DNA from: Alkalimonas amylolytica
Lineage (GTDB): Bacteria; Pseudomonadota; Gammaproteobacteria; Enterobacterales; Alteromonadaceae
Direction of reading: 5' to 3'
NCBI RefSeq assembly: GCF_900107845.1
Contig: NZ_FNRM01000007.1
Coordinates: 124,001-188,000, forward strand
Length of the DNA: 64,000 bases
A program made the position numbers and the translations under genes. This document shows, piece by piece, positions 38,653 through 49,067 of this stretch; within the stretch, counting starts at the first letter, position 1, and each line of letters starts with the position of its first letter. The notes beneath the pieces were generated by a model. It searched no databases, was not told where the DNA came from, and saw only the letters and a list, made by a program, of their open reading frames with translations.

Positions 38653-40746
38653 ATGGTGATAGTCAACATGCAGTCAGGGTCTTTTGTCACGCGGCTTTGC
38701 CGCAAACTTGCCGTCGTCAGCCTGGCGGCTGCGCTTAGTTTTTCGGTGCACAGCAACGAAGAAGTGATGTATTCGCCCAATTTCCGTGGCACCGACATCA
38801 ATGAGTTCATCAACATTGTTGGCATGAATTTAGAGCGCACCATCATTGTTGAGCCGCAGGTGCGTGGTCGGGTCAATGTGCGCAGCCATGAGATGCTCAA
38901 TGCTGAGCAGTACTACCAGTTCTTTTTAAATGTGCTGGAGGTATACGGTTTTGCCGTGGTGGAAATGGAAAGTGGCATTTTAAAAGTGGTGCGAGCCAAA
39001 GACGCCAAAACCTCCAATATCCCGGTGGTCGGTGATGAGAACCCTGGCGTTGGCGATGAGATGGTGACCCGGGTGGTGCAGGTGCGCAATGTGTCGGTGC
39101 GCGAATTGGCCCCTTTGCTGCGGCAGTTCAGTAATCAGGCCGGCAGTGGCCATGTGGTCAATTACGATCCGTCCAATGTGATTATGATGACAGGCCCTGC
39201 GGCCGTGGTAAATCGTTTGGTTGATATTATTCAGCGGGTCGATCGGGCGGGCGATCAGGAAGTCGAAATCATCCGGCTGAACTATGGATCAGCCAGCGAG
39301 ATGGTGCGGGTGCTGGATAGTATTTACCGCTCCCAAGGGCGTGGTGAGCAACCAGACTTTTTAATCCCTCGCATCGTGGCCGATGAACGCACCAACAGTG
39401 TGGTGGTGAGTGGTGAGCCGCAGGCGCGGCAGCGGGTGGTGGAGCTGGTGCGCCGGCTGGATGCCGAGCTGGAAACCAGCGGCAATACCCGGGTGTTTTA
39501 CCTGAAGTACGCCAAGGCCGATGAGCTGGTGCCGGTGTTGAAAAGTGTCGGTGAAAGCATCGTCAGCGAAGTGAGCAGCTCGCAACAGCAACAACCGCAG
39601 GGACGGCGCAGCCAGCAAGGGCGTGGTGTTAGTATTGAATCCCATGCCGATAGCAACTCAGTGATCATTACTGCCCAGCCGGACTTGTTACGTTCGCTGG
39701 AGGAAGTGATCCGCCAGTTGGATATCCGCCGTGCTCAGGTGCTGGTGGAGGCCATTATTGTTGAAGTATTCGATGGTACCGGCACCGATTTAGGCGTGCA
39801 GTGGATCAACGAGCATGGCGGTGGCACCAACTTCCGCACCGGCAATGTGGTGCCTATTGTCGATGTGGCTGCTGGTGCAGCTGTCGCCTCGCAAATTACC
39901 CGGGGAACAACAACCACTGTTCGTGACCCAACCACAGGTCAGCCTATCACCACAACTACACCTGACTCCAACCGTGACTACTCGTTACTCGCACAATCGT
40001 TGCAGGGGTTGAATGGTGCTATGCTGGGGGTTTACCAAGGCAATTGGGCGGCATTATTGCAGGCAGTACGTACCAGTACCAGCTCCAATATTCTGGCCAC
40101 GCCGCATATTACCACCATGGACAACCAGGAGGCTTTCTTCCTGGTCGGTCAGGAGGTGCCGGTGATCACCGGTTCGACCGTGGGCTCCAACAACACCAAC
40201 CCCTTCCAGCAGGTCAACCGGCAGGAAGTGGGCATTAAGCTGAAAGTGACGCCACAAATCAATGAAGGCAACGCAGTACAGCTGATGATTGAGCAGGAAG
40301 TCTCCAGCATAGGCGGCGCTACTGCAGTGGATATCACCATCAACAAGCGGGAAATCCGTACTTCGGTGATGGCTGACGATGGTGCTGTGGTGGTGCTCGG
40401 TGGTCTGATTGATGAAGATGTGCAGGAAAGTGTGTCCAAGGTGCCACTGCTGGGCGATATCCCGGTGCTGGGTCACCTGTTTAAATCCACCAGTGTCAGC
40501 AAGCGCAAGCGCAACCTGATGGTGTTTATCCGGGCCTCCATTGTTCGTGATGGCGCCACTATGTCGGATATCAGCCAGCGCAAATACAACTACATTCGCG
40601 CCGAGCAAATGATCCGCGATGAGCGCGGTATTCCGTTGATGCCGCGCACACCGCAAGCCGTATTGCCAGAGTGGGACGACAGCCTGATTTTACCACCGAG
40701 TTTTAACGAATACCTGCAGCAACAGCAGAAAGGGAAGCGTGACTGA
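38653..40746 (+). CDS. gspD: Type II secretion system secretin GspD
   Basis: GspD forms the outer-membrane channel. The 697-residue protein has a signal sequence, an N0 domain ([20 protein letters not shown]), repeated N1-N3 domains ([58 protein letters not shown]) and the C-terminal secretin barrel with [22 protein letters not shown] and the closing [18 protein letters not shown] glycine/threonine-rich insert is present at about 400-440. The ATG at 38653 is used, with one at 38668 as an alternative. Confidence 0.95.
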   Translation: MVIVNMQSGSFVTRLCRKLAVVSLAAALSFSVHSNEEVMYSPNFRGTDINEFINIVGMNLERTIIVEPQVRGRVNVRSHEMLNAEQYYQFFLNVLEVYGFAVVEMESGILKVVRAKDAKTSNIPVVGDENPGVGDEMVTRVVQVRNVSVRELAPLLRQFSNQAGSGHVVNYDPSNVIMMTGPAAVVNRLVDIIQRVDRAGDQEVEIIRLNYGSASEMVRVLDSIYRSQGRGEQPDFLIPRIVADERTNSVVVSGEPQARQRVVELVRRLDAELETSGNTRVFYLKYAKADELVPVLKSVGESIVSEVSSSQQQQPQGRRSQQGRGVSIESHADSNSVIITAQPDLLRSLEEVIRQLDIRRAQVLVEAIIVEVFDGTGTDLGVQWINEHGGGTNFRTGNVVPIVDVAAGAAVASQITRGTTTTVRDPTTGQPITTTTPDSNRDYSLLAQSLQGLNGAMLGVYQGNWAALLQAVRTSTSSNILATPHITTMDNQEAFFLVGQEVPVITGSTVGSNNTNPFQQVNRQEVGIKLKVTPQINEGNAVQLMIEQEVSSIGGATAVDITINKREIRTSVMADDGAVVVLGGLIDEDVQESVSKVPLLGDIPVLGHLFKSTSVSKRKRNLMVFIRASIVRDGATMSDISQRKYNYIRAEQMIRDERGIPLMPRTPQAVLPEWDDSLILPPSFNEYLQQQQKGKRD

Positions 40747-42290
40747 TGAGTGAGCTGTTGCCTGCAGATGTGGACGCGCTGATGGATGACGAGCTGCAGG
40801 CTGAAGTGCAGCCGGTCAGTACCCGCATCCGCCTGCCTTTTGCCTTTGCTAAACGTCACTCGGTCTTGTTGCAGCAGCTGCAGGACGGTTTTGTACTGTC
40901 AGTGCAACCAGCCACCAAACCTGAAGCGGTGCTGGAAGTGCGGCGCATGCTGAGCGAGCCATTTCGCATTCAGAAGCTGGGTGCCGTTGAATTTGAAAGT
41001 CTACTCGAAGCCAGCTACCAGCGCGACTCCTCGGAAGCGCAGCAAATTATGCAGGACATCGGCAACGAGGTGAATCTGGCGTCGCTGGCAGAAGATATTC
41101 CGGAAAGCGAGGACTTGCTGGATAATGAAGACGATGCGCCCATTATCAAGCTGATCAATGCCATGCTGGGGGAGGCTATTAAGCTGGGGGCATCCGATAT
41201 CCATGTCGAAACCTTTGAAAAAGCCCTGGTGGTGCGGTTTCGGGTCGATGGCATTTTGCGTGAAGTGCTGCGACCCAACCGCAAACTGTCCAGTTTGTTG
41301 GTATCGCGGATTAAAGTCATGGCCAAGCTGGATATTGCCGAAAAGCGGGTGCCGCAGGATGGGCGTATCAGCCTGAAAATTGCTGGCCGGGCTGTTGATG
41401 TGCGGGTATCCACCATGCCTTCCAGCCATGGTGAGCGGGTGGTACTGCGTTTGCTGGATAAAAATACCTCTCATCTGAATCTGGCCGATTTGGGCATGAC
41501 ACCGGCCATACAACAGCAGTTTTCCAAATTAATTTTAAAGCCACACGGCATTTTGCTGGTGACCGGCCCCACCGGCTCGGGGAAAAGTACTACCCTGTAT
41601 GCCGGCCTGACCGAGATCAATACCAAAGATCGCAATATCCTGACGGTGGAAGACCCGATCGAATACGAGCTGGAAGGCATTGGCCAGACCCAGGTTAATA
41701 CCAAGGTCAATATGACGTTTGCCCGCGGCCTGCGCGCTATTTTACGGCAAGACCCGGATGTGGTGATGGTGGGGGAAATCCGCGATCTCGAAACCGCGCA
41801 AATTGCGGTGCAGGCCAGCTTGACCGGCCATTTGGTGATGTCGACCTTGCACACCAATACCGCCGCCGGTGCCATTACCCGGCTGGAAGATATGGGCATT
41901 GAGCCCTTCTTGTTATCATCCAGTTTGTTAGGCGTCTTGGCGCAGCGGTTGGTACGTACTTTGTGTCCACACTGCAAAGAAGCACACAGTCCGGACAAAG
42001 AAGAGCGTAAGCTGCTTGGGGTGGAGAAAAAAGATGAAGCCATTATCTACCGGGCCAAAGGCTGTGAACACTGCAATTTTACCGGTTACCGCGGCCGGAC
42101 TGGTATTCATGAACTCTTGGTGATTGACGATCACAGCCGGGAAATGATCCACAACCGTGAAGGTGAGCAAAGCATTGAAAAGTATGTGCGGCCAAACTGC
42201 CCCAGCATACGTCGTGATGGTTTTGACAAGGTACTGGCCGGTCAAACCACGCTGGAGGAAGTGCTGCGCGTGACCCGTGAGGATCTGTAG
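40746..42290 (+). CDS. gspE: Type II secretion system ATPase GspE
   Basis: GspE powers pseudopilus assembly. The 514-residue protein has an N-terminal domain that binds GspL, the Walker [10 protein letters not shown] (274-282), aspartate box [11 protein letters not shown], Walker [13 protein letters not shown], and a zinc-binding tetracysteine made by CPHC and CEHC. The start overlaps the gspD stop by one base (TGATG). Confidence 0.96.
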   Translation: MSELLPADVDALMDDELQAEVQPVSTRIRLPFAFAKRHSVLLQQLQDGFVLSVQPATKPEAVLEVRRMLSEPFRIQKLGAVEFESLLEASYQRDSSEAQQIMQDIGNEVNLASLAEDIPESEDLLDNEDDAPIIKLINAMLGEAIKLGASDIHVETFEKALVVRFRVDGILREVLRPNRKLSSLLVSRIKVMAKLDIAEKRVPQDGRISLKIAGRAVDVRVSTMPSSHGERVVLRLLDKNTSHLNLADLGMTPAIQQQFSKLILKPHGILLVTGPTGSGKSTTLYAGLTEINTKDRNILTVEDPIEYELEGIGQTQVNTKVNMTFARGLRAILRQDPDVVMVGEIRDLETAQIAVQASLTGHLVMSTLHTNTAAGAITRLEDMGIEPFLLSSSLLGVLAQRLVRTLCPHCKEAHSPDKEERKLLGVEKKDEAIIYRAKGCEHCNFTGYRGRTGIHELLVIDDHSREMIHNREGEQSIEKYVRPNCPSIRRDGFDKVLAGQTTLEEVLRVTREDL

Positions 42291-43510
42291 TGGCAGCTTT
42301 TACCTACCAGGCGCTGGATAGTCGCGGCAAAAAGAGCAGAGGGGTACTGGAGGCTGACAACGCCCGCCAGGCCCGGCAGTTGCTGCGGGAACGCAAGTTA
42401 ACCCCGCTGGCAGTGGAACTGGCATCCAAGCAGGAGAAGTCGACCGCCCGTGGCAAGAGCTGGTTTAAGCGCTCTATCCCAACCGCCGATCTGGCGCTGA
42501 TTACCCGTCAGTTGGCAACGTTGGTGGCAGCGGCGTTGCCCATCGAAAATGCCTTATTGGCGGTAGCCGAACAATGCGAAAAACCGCGCCTGAAGAATAT
42601 GCTGATGGGGGTGCGCTCCAAGGTGGTGGAAGGCTATAGCCTGGCTGAAGGGTTGGCTGAGTTTCCGCATGTGTTCGATCACCTCTATCGCTCCATGGTG
42701 GCGGCTGGTGAAAAATCCGGTCATTTGGATCAGGTGTTAAACCGGCTGGCCGATTACACCGAGCAGCGTCAGCATATGCGCAATCAGATCCTAATGGCAT
42801 CGATTTACCCGGTGGTCATGGTGATGGTCGCACTGGCCGTGATCGCGATCTTGCTGGTGGCGGTAGTGCCGCAAATTACCGAGCAGTTTGAGCATATGGG
42901 CCAGCAGCTGCCATTGCTGACCCGTATTATGATTTCAGCCAGCGACTGGGTGCGGGATTACGGAATTTGGCTATTGCTCGGGATATTACTGCTGGCCGTG
43001 ATGGTCGAACGGTTATTGCGCCGGCCAGACATGCGTTATCGCTACGATCAGTTGATCCTGCGCAGCGCGCTTTTTGGTAAGGTGATCCGCAGTATCAATA
43101 CGGCCCGCTTTGCTCGTACCCTGAGCATTCTGAACGCCAGTTCGGTACCTTTACTGGAAGCGATGCGGATCAGTGGCGATGTGCTCGGCAACAGCTTTAT
43201 GAAGCAGGCGGTGGCTGATGCGACCTTGCGGGTGCGGGAAGGCAGTTCCTTGCGCAATGCTCTGGAGCAAACCAAGCTGTTTCCGCCGATGATGCTGCAT
43301 ATGATCGCCAGTGGCGAAAAAAGTGGTCAGCTCGATACCATGTTGATCCGCACTGCGGACACACTGGATCGGGAGTTTGAAATGACCATGACGGTGACGC
43401 TGGAAATCTTTAAACCTGTGGTGGTGATCACCCTGGCGGTCCTGGTGTTTTTAATTGTACTGGCAATTTTGCTGCCAATCTTAGAACTTAATCATATGGT
43501 AGGTGGGTAA
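42290..43510 (+). CDS. gspF: Type II secretion system inner-membrane platform protein GspF
   Basis: GspF is the polytopic platform protein. The 406-residue protein starts [21 protein letters not shown], has two T2SF domains, and three membrane helices (about 170-195, 220-245 and 375-400). The repeated family motif appears as YRSMVAAGEKSGHLDQVL and MLHMIASGEKSGQLDTML. The GTG start overlaps the gspE TAG by one base. Confidence 0.95.
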   Translation: MAAFTYQALDSRGKKSRGVLEADNARQARQLLRERKLTPLAVELASKQEKSTARGKSWFKRSIPTADLALITRQLATLVAAALPIENALLAVAEQCEKPRLKNMLMGVRSKVVEGYSLAEGLAEFPHVFDHLYRSMVAAGEKSGHLDQVLNRLADYTEQRQHMRNQILMASIYPVVMVMVALAVIAILLVAVVPQITEQFEHMGQQLPLLTRIMISASDWVRDYGIWLLLGILLLAVMVERLLRRPDMRYRYDQLILRSALFGKVIRSINTARFARTLSILNASSVPLLEAMRISGDVLGNSFMKQAVADATLRVREGSSLRNALEQTKLFPPMMLHMIASGEKSGQLDTMLIRTADTLDREFEMTMTVTLEIFKPVVVITLAVLVFLIVLAILLPILELNHMVGG

Positions 43511-43511
43511 T

Positions 43512-43931
43512 ATGAACAAACAACGGGGCTTTAGCTTACTGGAACTGATGGTGGTGATCGTCATTTTGGGCATCATCGCCAGTCTGGTGGTGCCCAATGT
43601 CATGGGCAATAAAGAAGAGGCCGATCGGCAAAAAGCTGTGGTCGATATTCAGCAACTGGAAAATGCATTGGATATGTACCGGCTGCGTAATGGTTTCTAC
43701 CCAACCAGCGAGCAGGGCTTGCGCGCCCTGGTCGAGCCTGCCACGACAGAGCCGGTACCACGCTCTTTCCCGGAAGGTGGCTTTATTCGTCGCTTACCGC
43801 GCGATCCCTGGGGCCGGGATTATCAATTGGCAAGCCCAGGCCAGTTTGGCCGCATTGATATCTTCAGCATGGGACCAGATGGTATTCCAGGGACTGATGA
43901 TGATATCGGCAACTGGGACATCGATAAGTAA
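43512..43931 (+). CDS. gspG: Type II secretion major pseudopilin GspG
   Basis: GspG is the main subunit of the pseudopilus. The 139-residue protein has the prepilin cleavage site QRG|FSLLELMVVIVILGII, the conserved proline-containing helix, and a C-terminal calcium-binding loop (FSMGPDGIPGTDDDIGNWD). The ATG at 43512 lies just after the gspF stop; an upstream GTG in frame is unlikely because it would extend the short leader. Confidence 0.96.
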   Translation: MNKQRGFSLLELMVVIVILGIIASLVVPNVMGNKEEADRQKAVVDIQQLENALDMYRLRNGFYPTSEQGLRALVEPATTEPVPRSFPEGGFIRRLPRDPWGRDYQLASPGQFGRIDIFSMGPDGIPGTDDDIGNWDIDK

Positions 43932-43945
43932 ACCGCAGGCAGCCG

Positions 43946-44536
43946 ATGAAACAGCCACAGCAACATAGCCAGGGGTTTACCTTACTGGAAATCATCCTGG
44001 TGATTTTGTTGCTGGGGCTTTTGGTCAGTGCCGTGGTGGTAAATTTCTCCTGGGATAGCCGGGACGACAAATTGGAGCAGGAAGCCCGGCGTTTTCAGCA
44101 GCTGTTCCACTATGCCGCTGAGACCGCCCTGATGCGCCAGCAGGAATGGGGCGTGCAGATCAAGCCCAATGGCTATCAGTTTTTGGTCTATCGGCCGGAT
44201 GAGGATAGCTGGCAGCCCGCCGATTCACCGGCCAGTCTGGGCTGGCATGATGTTGCCAGCCATCAGCGCTTAAAGCTTGAGCTGGAAGGGCTGCCGTGGC
44301 AGGAAGACAGCATGCTCGGAGCGCTGAACTGGCAGAACGAGCGGCTGGAGCATCTTGAAACCGATGACGAAGAAGAAACCGTGCTGCCGCATATCTTTAT
44401 TCTATCATCCGGTGAAATTACCCCCTTCGAGCTGCTACTGCAAGACGAAAGCCAGCGGCCGTTTTGGTATGTGCAGCTGCGGGGTGAGTTTAGCATTCCG
44501 TTAAAGCGAAGTACGGTTGAGAGCACGCCACCATGA
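43946..44536 (+). CDS. gspH: Type II secretion minor pseudopilin GspH
   Basis: This 196-residue minor pseudopilin has the leader QHSQG|FTLLEIILVILLLGLL and the usual FHYAAETALMRQQEWGVQI segment. It would sit near the pseudopilus tip. A long acidic insert (HLETDDEEE) lies in the globular part. The stop overlaps gspI by 4 bases. Confidence 0.92.
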   Translation: MKQPQQHSQGFTLLEIILVILLLGLLVSAVVVNFSWDSRDDKLEQEARRFQQLFHYAAETALMRQQEWGVQIKPNGYQFLVYRPDEDSWQPADSPASLGWHDVASHQRLKLELEGLPWQEDSMLGALNWQNERLEHLETDDEEETVLPHIFILSSGEITPFELLLQDESQRPFWYVQLRGEFSIPLKRSTVESTPP

Positions 44537-44904
44537 TGCGCCGTGGCTTTACCCTGATTGAAGTCTTGTTTGCGCTGGCCATTTTTGCTACTGCCGGCCT
44601 GGCCGTGATGCGCACCGTGACCGAGCATATCCGGGCCGTGTCGATGCTGGAGGATTTAACCTTTGCCAGCTATGTTGCCGCCAATCAACTGGTGTTGCTG
44701 CAACTGGAAACTGATTGGCCGCCTGCCGAGCAAAGCCGTGGTGAGGTCGAGATGGCTAATCGCCTTTGGCAATGGCAGCAACGGGTGAGCCGGGTCGAGG
44801 ACGATGATTTACGTCAGGTCGAAGTAACGGTTGCACTGGCAGAGCAGCCAGAGGATGTGTTGTACCGTTTAACAACCTTTGTTGGGCGGCCTCATGGCGG
44901 TTAG
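44533..44904 (+). CDS. gspI: Type II secretion minor pseudopilin GspI
   Basis: This 123-residue minor pseudopilin has the leader MMRRG|FTLIEVLFALAIFATA and the conserved VAANQLVLLQLE segment. It nucleates the tip complex with GspJ and GspK. The ATG overlaps the gspH stop (ATGA). Confidence 0.93.
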   Translation: MMRRGFTLIEVLFALAIFATAGLAVMRTVTEHIRAVSMLEDLTFASYVAANQLVLLQLETDWPPAEQSRGEVEMANRLWQWQQRVSRVEDDDLRQVEVTVALAEQPEDVLYRLTTFVGRPHGG

Positions 44905-45550
44905 TAAACCGGACTGCAAGCAGGCTCGCTATCCTGTTGGCGGCTTTACCTTTATTGAAATGTTGCTGGCGGTCGCTATTTTCGCCATGGTAGGGCTGGC
45001 TTCGGTCGCTGTCCTTAGCAGCGTGACCACCGGTGATCGCTTGTCGCAACAAGCCGCTGAGCGGTTGCAGCAGCTGCAGTTTGCGCTGATGTTGCTGGAG
45101 CGTGATCTGATGCAAATCAGCAGCCGGCATATCCGGGTGCAGGGCGAAGCGCCGCGTAAGGAGCGTTTGTTAGGAGGACGCTTTTTGCTGGAAAGCGAGG
45201 CCGATGCCATTGCCTTTACCCAGCATGGCTGGCGCAATCCAGGTATGATTTTACCGCGCAGTGAATTGCAGGCGCTTGGCTACCGGGTGCAGGAAGAGCA
45301 ATTGCAGCGGTTGTACACCTTGTATCCGGATGCGGTCACCGGTACCGAACCCAGAGTGCAGGTGTTGCTGGAGGGGATAACTGAGCTTGAGATCCGCTAC
45401 CTGGTCGGGGAGCGTTGGGAAGAGCGCTGGGCGGATGCCTTATGGCCGGCGGCTGTGCGGGTGCGGCTTGAGCATGCGGAACTGGGCGAAATCGAGCGGG
45501 TGATTTTGTTGCCTGATGGCAATGCCCAACCTGCGGAGAGCAACCGATGA
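44894..45550 (+). CDS. gspJ: Type II secretion minor pseudopilin GspJ
   Basis: This 218-residue minor pseudopilin has an unusually long leader before the cleavage site VGG|FTFIEMLLAVAIFAMVG, followed by LMLLERDLMQISSRHIR and the C-terminal beta-rich domain with TELEIRYLVGERW. The ATG at 44894, overlapping gspI by 11 bases, is chosen over an upstream TTG. Confidence 0.93.
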   Translation: MAVSKPDCKQARYPVGGFTFIEMLLAVAIFAMVGLASVAVLSSVTTGDRLSQQAAERLQQLQFALMLLERDLMQISSRHIRVQGEAPRKERLLGGRFLLESEADAIAFTQHGWRNPGMILPRSELQALGYRVQEEQLQRLYTLYPDAVTGTEPRVQVLLEGITELEIRYLVGERWEERWADALWPAAVRVRLEHAELGEIERVILLPDGNAQPAESNR

Positions 45551-46539
45551 TGGCGCTTCAGCGGCAGCGAGGTGTGGCCTTGGTGATGGTGCTGATGATC
45601 GTCGCCATCGTGGTGGTGATAGCCGTGTCGATGAGTGGCCGTTTGCAGCTGACCTTGCAACGCCAGCAGAACCTGCAACAGCAGCAGCAGGCATTTTGGT
45701 ATGCGATGGGGGCGGAAGCCTTTGCCCGCCAGATCTTGCGTCGCTCATTGCAAGGCCAGGAGACTAGCCATTTAGGGCAGGACTGGGCGCAGCAAGGGGC
45801 GCAATTTCCAGTGCCGGATGGTACCATCAGTGGGGTTATTACCGATCTGCGCGGTTGCTTTAATCTGAACGCGCTCTATCAGCCGCCGGCACCGGCAGGC
45901 CAGGCACAGCCTGAAGCCACGGTGGAGCAGCAAAGCTTTCAGCGTTTGCTGGAGCTGGTCGCGCCGGATTTATCGATGCCAGCCGAGTACCTGATGGCCC
46001 GGATTGCCGACTGGCTGGATGACGATAGTTTGTTGCGTACAGCAGGCAGCGCCGAAGATGATGACTATGCGGCCTTGCCATTTCCGTATTACACCGGCAA
46101 TACGCTGATGGGAACGGTGACCGAGCTTCGGGCTATTTTGGATGTGACACCGGATGATTACAAATTGCTGCAACCTTATGTGTGCGTAATCCCGGATAAT
46201 CAACAACTGCGCATCAATGCCAATACGCTGACCGAAGAGACGGCTGTGCTATTAAGTGCCCTCGTGGCAGAGCTGGATCAGTCGGCTGCTCTCGAGGTGA
46301 TTGCCAGTCGGCCAGACAATGGCTTTAGCAGCACGGAAGAGTTTTGGGGAACAGGCCCGTTGGCGGGGATCCAAGTCGAGGACAGTGTGAAAGAATTAGT
46401 GACGGTAACGTCGGATTTTTATCAATTAACAGCCCGTATTGGCTACCAGGAGACAGGCATGCAAATGCAATCCATCCTCAAGGTTCAGGATGGTGAGCGT
46501 GTCACTGTGCTGGCCAGACGTTTTGGAGGTGCTGGGTGA
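45547..46539 (+). CDS. gspK: Type II secretion minor pseudopilin GspK
   Basis: GspK caps the pseudopilus tip. The 330-residue protein has the leader QRQRG|VALVMVLMIVAIVVVIAV; the residue after the glycine is valine, normal for GspK, which also often lacks the +5 glutamate. The large alpha domain includes CFNLNALYQP, RIADWLDDD, TVTELRAILDVT and LRINANTLT. It overlaps gspJ and gspL by 4 bases each. Confidence 0.94.
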   Translation: MMALQRQRGVALVMVLMIVAIVVVIAVSMSGRLQLTLQRQQNLQQQQQAFWYAMGAEAFARQILRRSLQGQETSHLGQDWAQQGAQFPVPDGTISGVITDLRGCFNLNALYQPPAPAGQAQPEATVEQQSFQRLLELVAPDLSMPAEYLMARIADWLDDDSLLRTAGSAEDDDYAALPFPYYTGNTLMGTVTELRAILDVTPDDYKLLQPYVCVIPDNQQLRINANTLTEETAVLLSALVAELDQSAALEVIASRPDNGFSSTEEFWGTGPLAGIQVEDSVKELVTVTSDFYQLTARIGYQETGMQMQSILKVQDGERVTVLARRFGGAG

Positions 46540-47726
46540 GTGAACAATTGCTGATCCGCCTGGGCAGCCGGGCCGAGCAACCCATTAGCTGGCTGGTCTG
46601 GTCGAATACCGCGCAGGAGATCATTGCTTCCGGCGATTTGACGTCGGCGTCAGCGCTTGAGCAACTGGCCGAGCGGCTGGGGCCACGGCCGGTGCTGGTG
46701 TTGGTACCTGCGGCCGATGTGGTATTAAAAGAGGTGGCGCTGCCAGCCAAACCCAGCCGGCAAACTCTACAGGCCTTGCCCTATATGCTGGAAGACGATG
46801 TCACGGAAGACATTGAACAGCTGTGGCTGGCGCTTGGTTCGGTGCGTAAAGATCAGGACCAGTATTTGCAGCAAGTGGCACTGTGCAAAAAAGCGCAGCT
46901 CGAGCAATGGCTTAGCTGGTTAACCGAGGCTGGTTTTCAGCCACGGCAGTTGGTGCCGGATGCGTTGTTGCTTCCCGCTGAGTCGTTACCGGCTGCGATT
47001 GAACTCAATGGCAGTTGGTTGCTGCGTCAGGGCGACTGGCAGGCGACCAGTGTAGAAAATGAATGGTGGCCGGATTATCTGGAGCTGGCCGCATTGCCTG
47101 AGCTCACCAGTTACAGCCCTTGGCCAGGCTACATTGCTCAGCCGCATCAGCTGGCGGAGCCCGAGTTACCGCTGGCGCTGTTAGCTCGCCAGGCTCAGCA
47201 GCCAGCATTGAACCTGCTGCAGGGGGAGTACGCCCCGAAGCGCGCTGTGAATAAAAGCTGGCAGCTGTGGCAGCCAGCGGCGGTATTGGCGGGAGTATGC
47301 CTGACGCTCTATCTAACCTTAACTGCGGTAGAGGGCTGGCGCTATGGCCAGCAGGCCAGAGTCTTACAGCAGCAAGCGGTGCAGACATATCAAGCGGCTT
47401 TTCCCGGTGAGTCGGTGGTAAATTTACGGGCACTGGTGCAGCGTAAACTGCAGCAAGCCGGTTTGTCACAGCAAGAACAGCACTTTTTAGCCCTGTTGCT
47501 CGATTTACAAAACAACCTGGCCAGCGTTTCGGATATGCAACTGGAGAATTTACGCTTTGATGCCAGACGCACCGAGCTGCGCTTTCAGGCCAAGGCCGAT
47601 GGTTTTCAGAGTTTTGAACGGCTGAAAAATCAGCTGGAACAAGCCGGCTATCAGGTAGACCAGGGTGCCCTGAGCAACGATGGCAGCAAGGTGCAAGGCA
47701 CCGTCAGTATGAGAACGGCAGCATGA
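46536..47726 (+). CDS. gspL: Type II secretion inner-membrane protein GspL
   Basis: GspL anchors GspE to the membrane. The 396-residue protein has an actin-like cytosolic domain (VLVLVPAADVVLKEVALPAK; LPYMLEDDVTEDIEQLWLAL), one membrane helix (about 247-267) and a periplasmic ferredoxin-like domain (LRFDARRTELRFQAKADGFQ). The GTG start overlaps the gspK stop (GTGA). Confidence 0.93.
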   Translation: MSEQLLIRLGSRAEQPISWLVWSNTAQEIIASGDLTSASALEQLAERLGPRPVLVLVPAADVVLKEVALPAKPSRQTLQALPYMLEDDVTEDIEQLWLALGSVRKDQDQYLQQVALCKKAQLEQWLSWLTEAGFQPRQLVPDALLLPAESLPAAIELNGSWLLRQGDWQATSVENEWWPDYLELAALPELTSYSPWPGYIAQPHQLAEPELPLALLARQAQQPALNLLQGEYAPKRAVNKSWQLWQPAAVLAGVCLTLYLTLTAVEGWRYGQQARVLQQQAVQTYQAAFPGESVVNLRALVQRKLQQAGLSQQEQHFLALLLDLQNNLASVSDMQLENLRFDARRTELRFQAKADGFQSFERLKNQLEQAGYQVDQGALSNDGSKVQGTVSMRTAA

Positions 47727-47736
47727 GGACTGGAGC

Positions 47737-48219
47737 ATGAAACAGCAACTGGAGCAGCAATTCCAGCAGTGGTGGGGTGGGCTGCAACAACGTGAGCAGT
47801 ATTTGGTGCTGATCTGCGCCATCGCCTTACTGGTGTTTGTGTTTTATTACCTGATCTGGCAGCCGGTGCATCAAAGCAAGGCACGCAATCAACTGGCGCT
47901 GCAGCAGGCAGAGCAGCAACTGGAATGGCTGAACTCAGTTTTGCCACAGTTGCAACAGGCCGGAAGCTCGGTTGAGCGCAGCTCCGGCAGCTTGTCGCAG
48001 GTCCTCACCACCAGTGCTCGCCAGCATGGCATCCGCGTTAGCCGGATGCAGCCACAAAACCAGCAAATGCAGCTGGTGCTGGATGATGTTCGTTTCGAGC
48101 AGCTGGTGAGCTGGTTGCATGCGCTGCATTACCAGCATGGCCTGCAACTGGTGAATCTGGATGTCAACGCTGCCAATCAGCCTGGCGTAGTGCAGGTCCG
48201 ACGAATTTTGGTTGAATAA
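47737..48219 (+). CDS. gspM: Type II secretion inner-membrane protein GspM
   Basis: GspM pairs with GspL. The 160-residue protein has one membrane helix (about 24-42, LVLICAIALLVFVFYYLIW), a glutamine-rich coiled coil, and a periplasmic domain with FEQLVSWLHALHYQHGLQLVNLDV. The gene lies 10 bases after gspL. Confidence 0.92.
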   Translation: MKQQLEQQFQQWWGGLQQREQYLVLICAIALLVFVFYYLIWQPVHQSKARNQLALQQAEQQLEWLNSVLPQLQQAGSSVERSSGSLSQVLTTSARQHGIRVSRMQPQNQQMQLVLDDVRFEQLVSWLHALHYQHGLQLVNLDVNAANQPGVVQVRRILVE

Positions 48220-48223
48220 GCTT

Positions 48224-48967
48224 ATGTCGACAAAGAAATTGGTGGTGCTGGGTGTTGTCAGTTATCTGCTGTGTTTGCTGGTGCTTACTCCGGCCAGTTG
48301 GTGGCTGAAACTGGCGCCGATGCCAGCTGATGTGCGGCTGGGGCAGGTTCAAGGTACTTTATGGCAGGGCCGCATTCAGGTGTTGTCGTATCAGCAGCTG
48401 GAGCTGCACCAGCTGCAGTGGCAGCTTAGTCCATGGCGTTTGCTGGCCGGTCAACTGGCAGTGCAGCTTCAGGCCGGCGATCTGGCCGAACAAGAACGCG
48501 CTTACCTGAAAGGCCAGTTGCGCTATGGTTTCAGCGGCTTGCAGCTGCAGGATACTTTAGTACGCTATCCGGTGCGGGACATAGCACCCATGCTGCGTTT
48601 GCCCTTACCGGTTGGTGCCGATGGCATGTTGATGCTGGATATTGATCACTACCAGCAGGGCGCGCCCTGGTGTAAAACCCTGAATGGCCAGGCCAGTTGG
48701 CAACAGGCGCGCTTGCAACCGCCGACCGGCTGGATTGATTTGCAGCATATTTTTGCCAGCCTGGCCTGTGACAATGGCGAACTGGTGCTGATCACCGATG
48801 GCCAGAACCCGCTGGGGCTGGATGTCACCGCCCGCTTGCAGGCAGCAGGGCGCTTCGCGGTGGATGGTACCTTAAAACCCGATGCCAGCATGCCGGAAGA
48901 AGTGCATCAGGCCATGCAGTTTGTTGGCAGCCCCGATGCCGAAGGACGCTTTCGCATCCGCTTTTAG
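48224..48967 (+). CDS. gspN: Type II secretion system protein GspN
   Basis: This 247-residue protein has an N-terminal membrane helix (about 6-27) and a beta-rich periplasmic domain with VRLGQVQGTLWQGRIQVL and LQWQLSPWRLLAGQLAVQL, matching GspN. Its exact role in secretion is unclear and some systems lack it. The ATG at 48224 is preferred to a TTG 12 bases upstream. It ends the operon; gspO, gspA and gspB are not present here. Confidence 0.9.
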   Translation: MSTKKLVVLGVVSYLLCLLVLTPASWWLKLAPMPADVRLGQVQGTLWQGRIQVLSYQQLELHQLQWQLSPWRLLAGQLAVQLQAGDLAEQERAYLKGQLRYGFSGLQLQDTLVRYPVRDIAPMLRLPLPVGADGMLMLDIDHYQQGAPWCKTLNGQASWQQARLQPPTGWIDLQHIFASLACDNGELVLITDGQNPLGLDVTARLQAAGRFAVDGTLKPDASMPEEVHQAMQFVGSPDAEGRFRIRF

Positions 48968-49067
48968 TATTTCAGCAATGAATGCCCGCTATCAAGCGCA
49001 ATCAGCAGCGAAATGAGGCGGGCTTTGCTAGGCTAGGGGTTTTCCGCTTTTGTTGCAGGAGACCCTG

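Noticed and set aside
40054-40656. 200-codon reading frame opposite gspD
   Set aside because: Shadow frame of a conserved gene; histidine-rich sequence without a family pattern or start signal.
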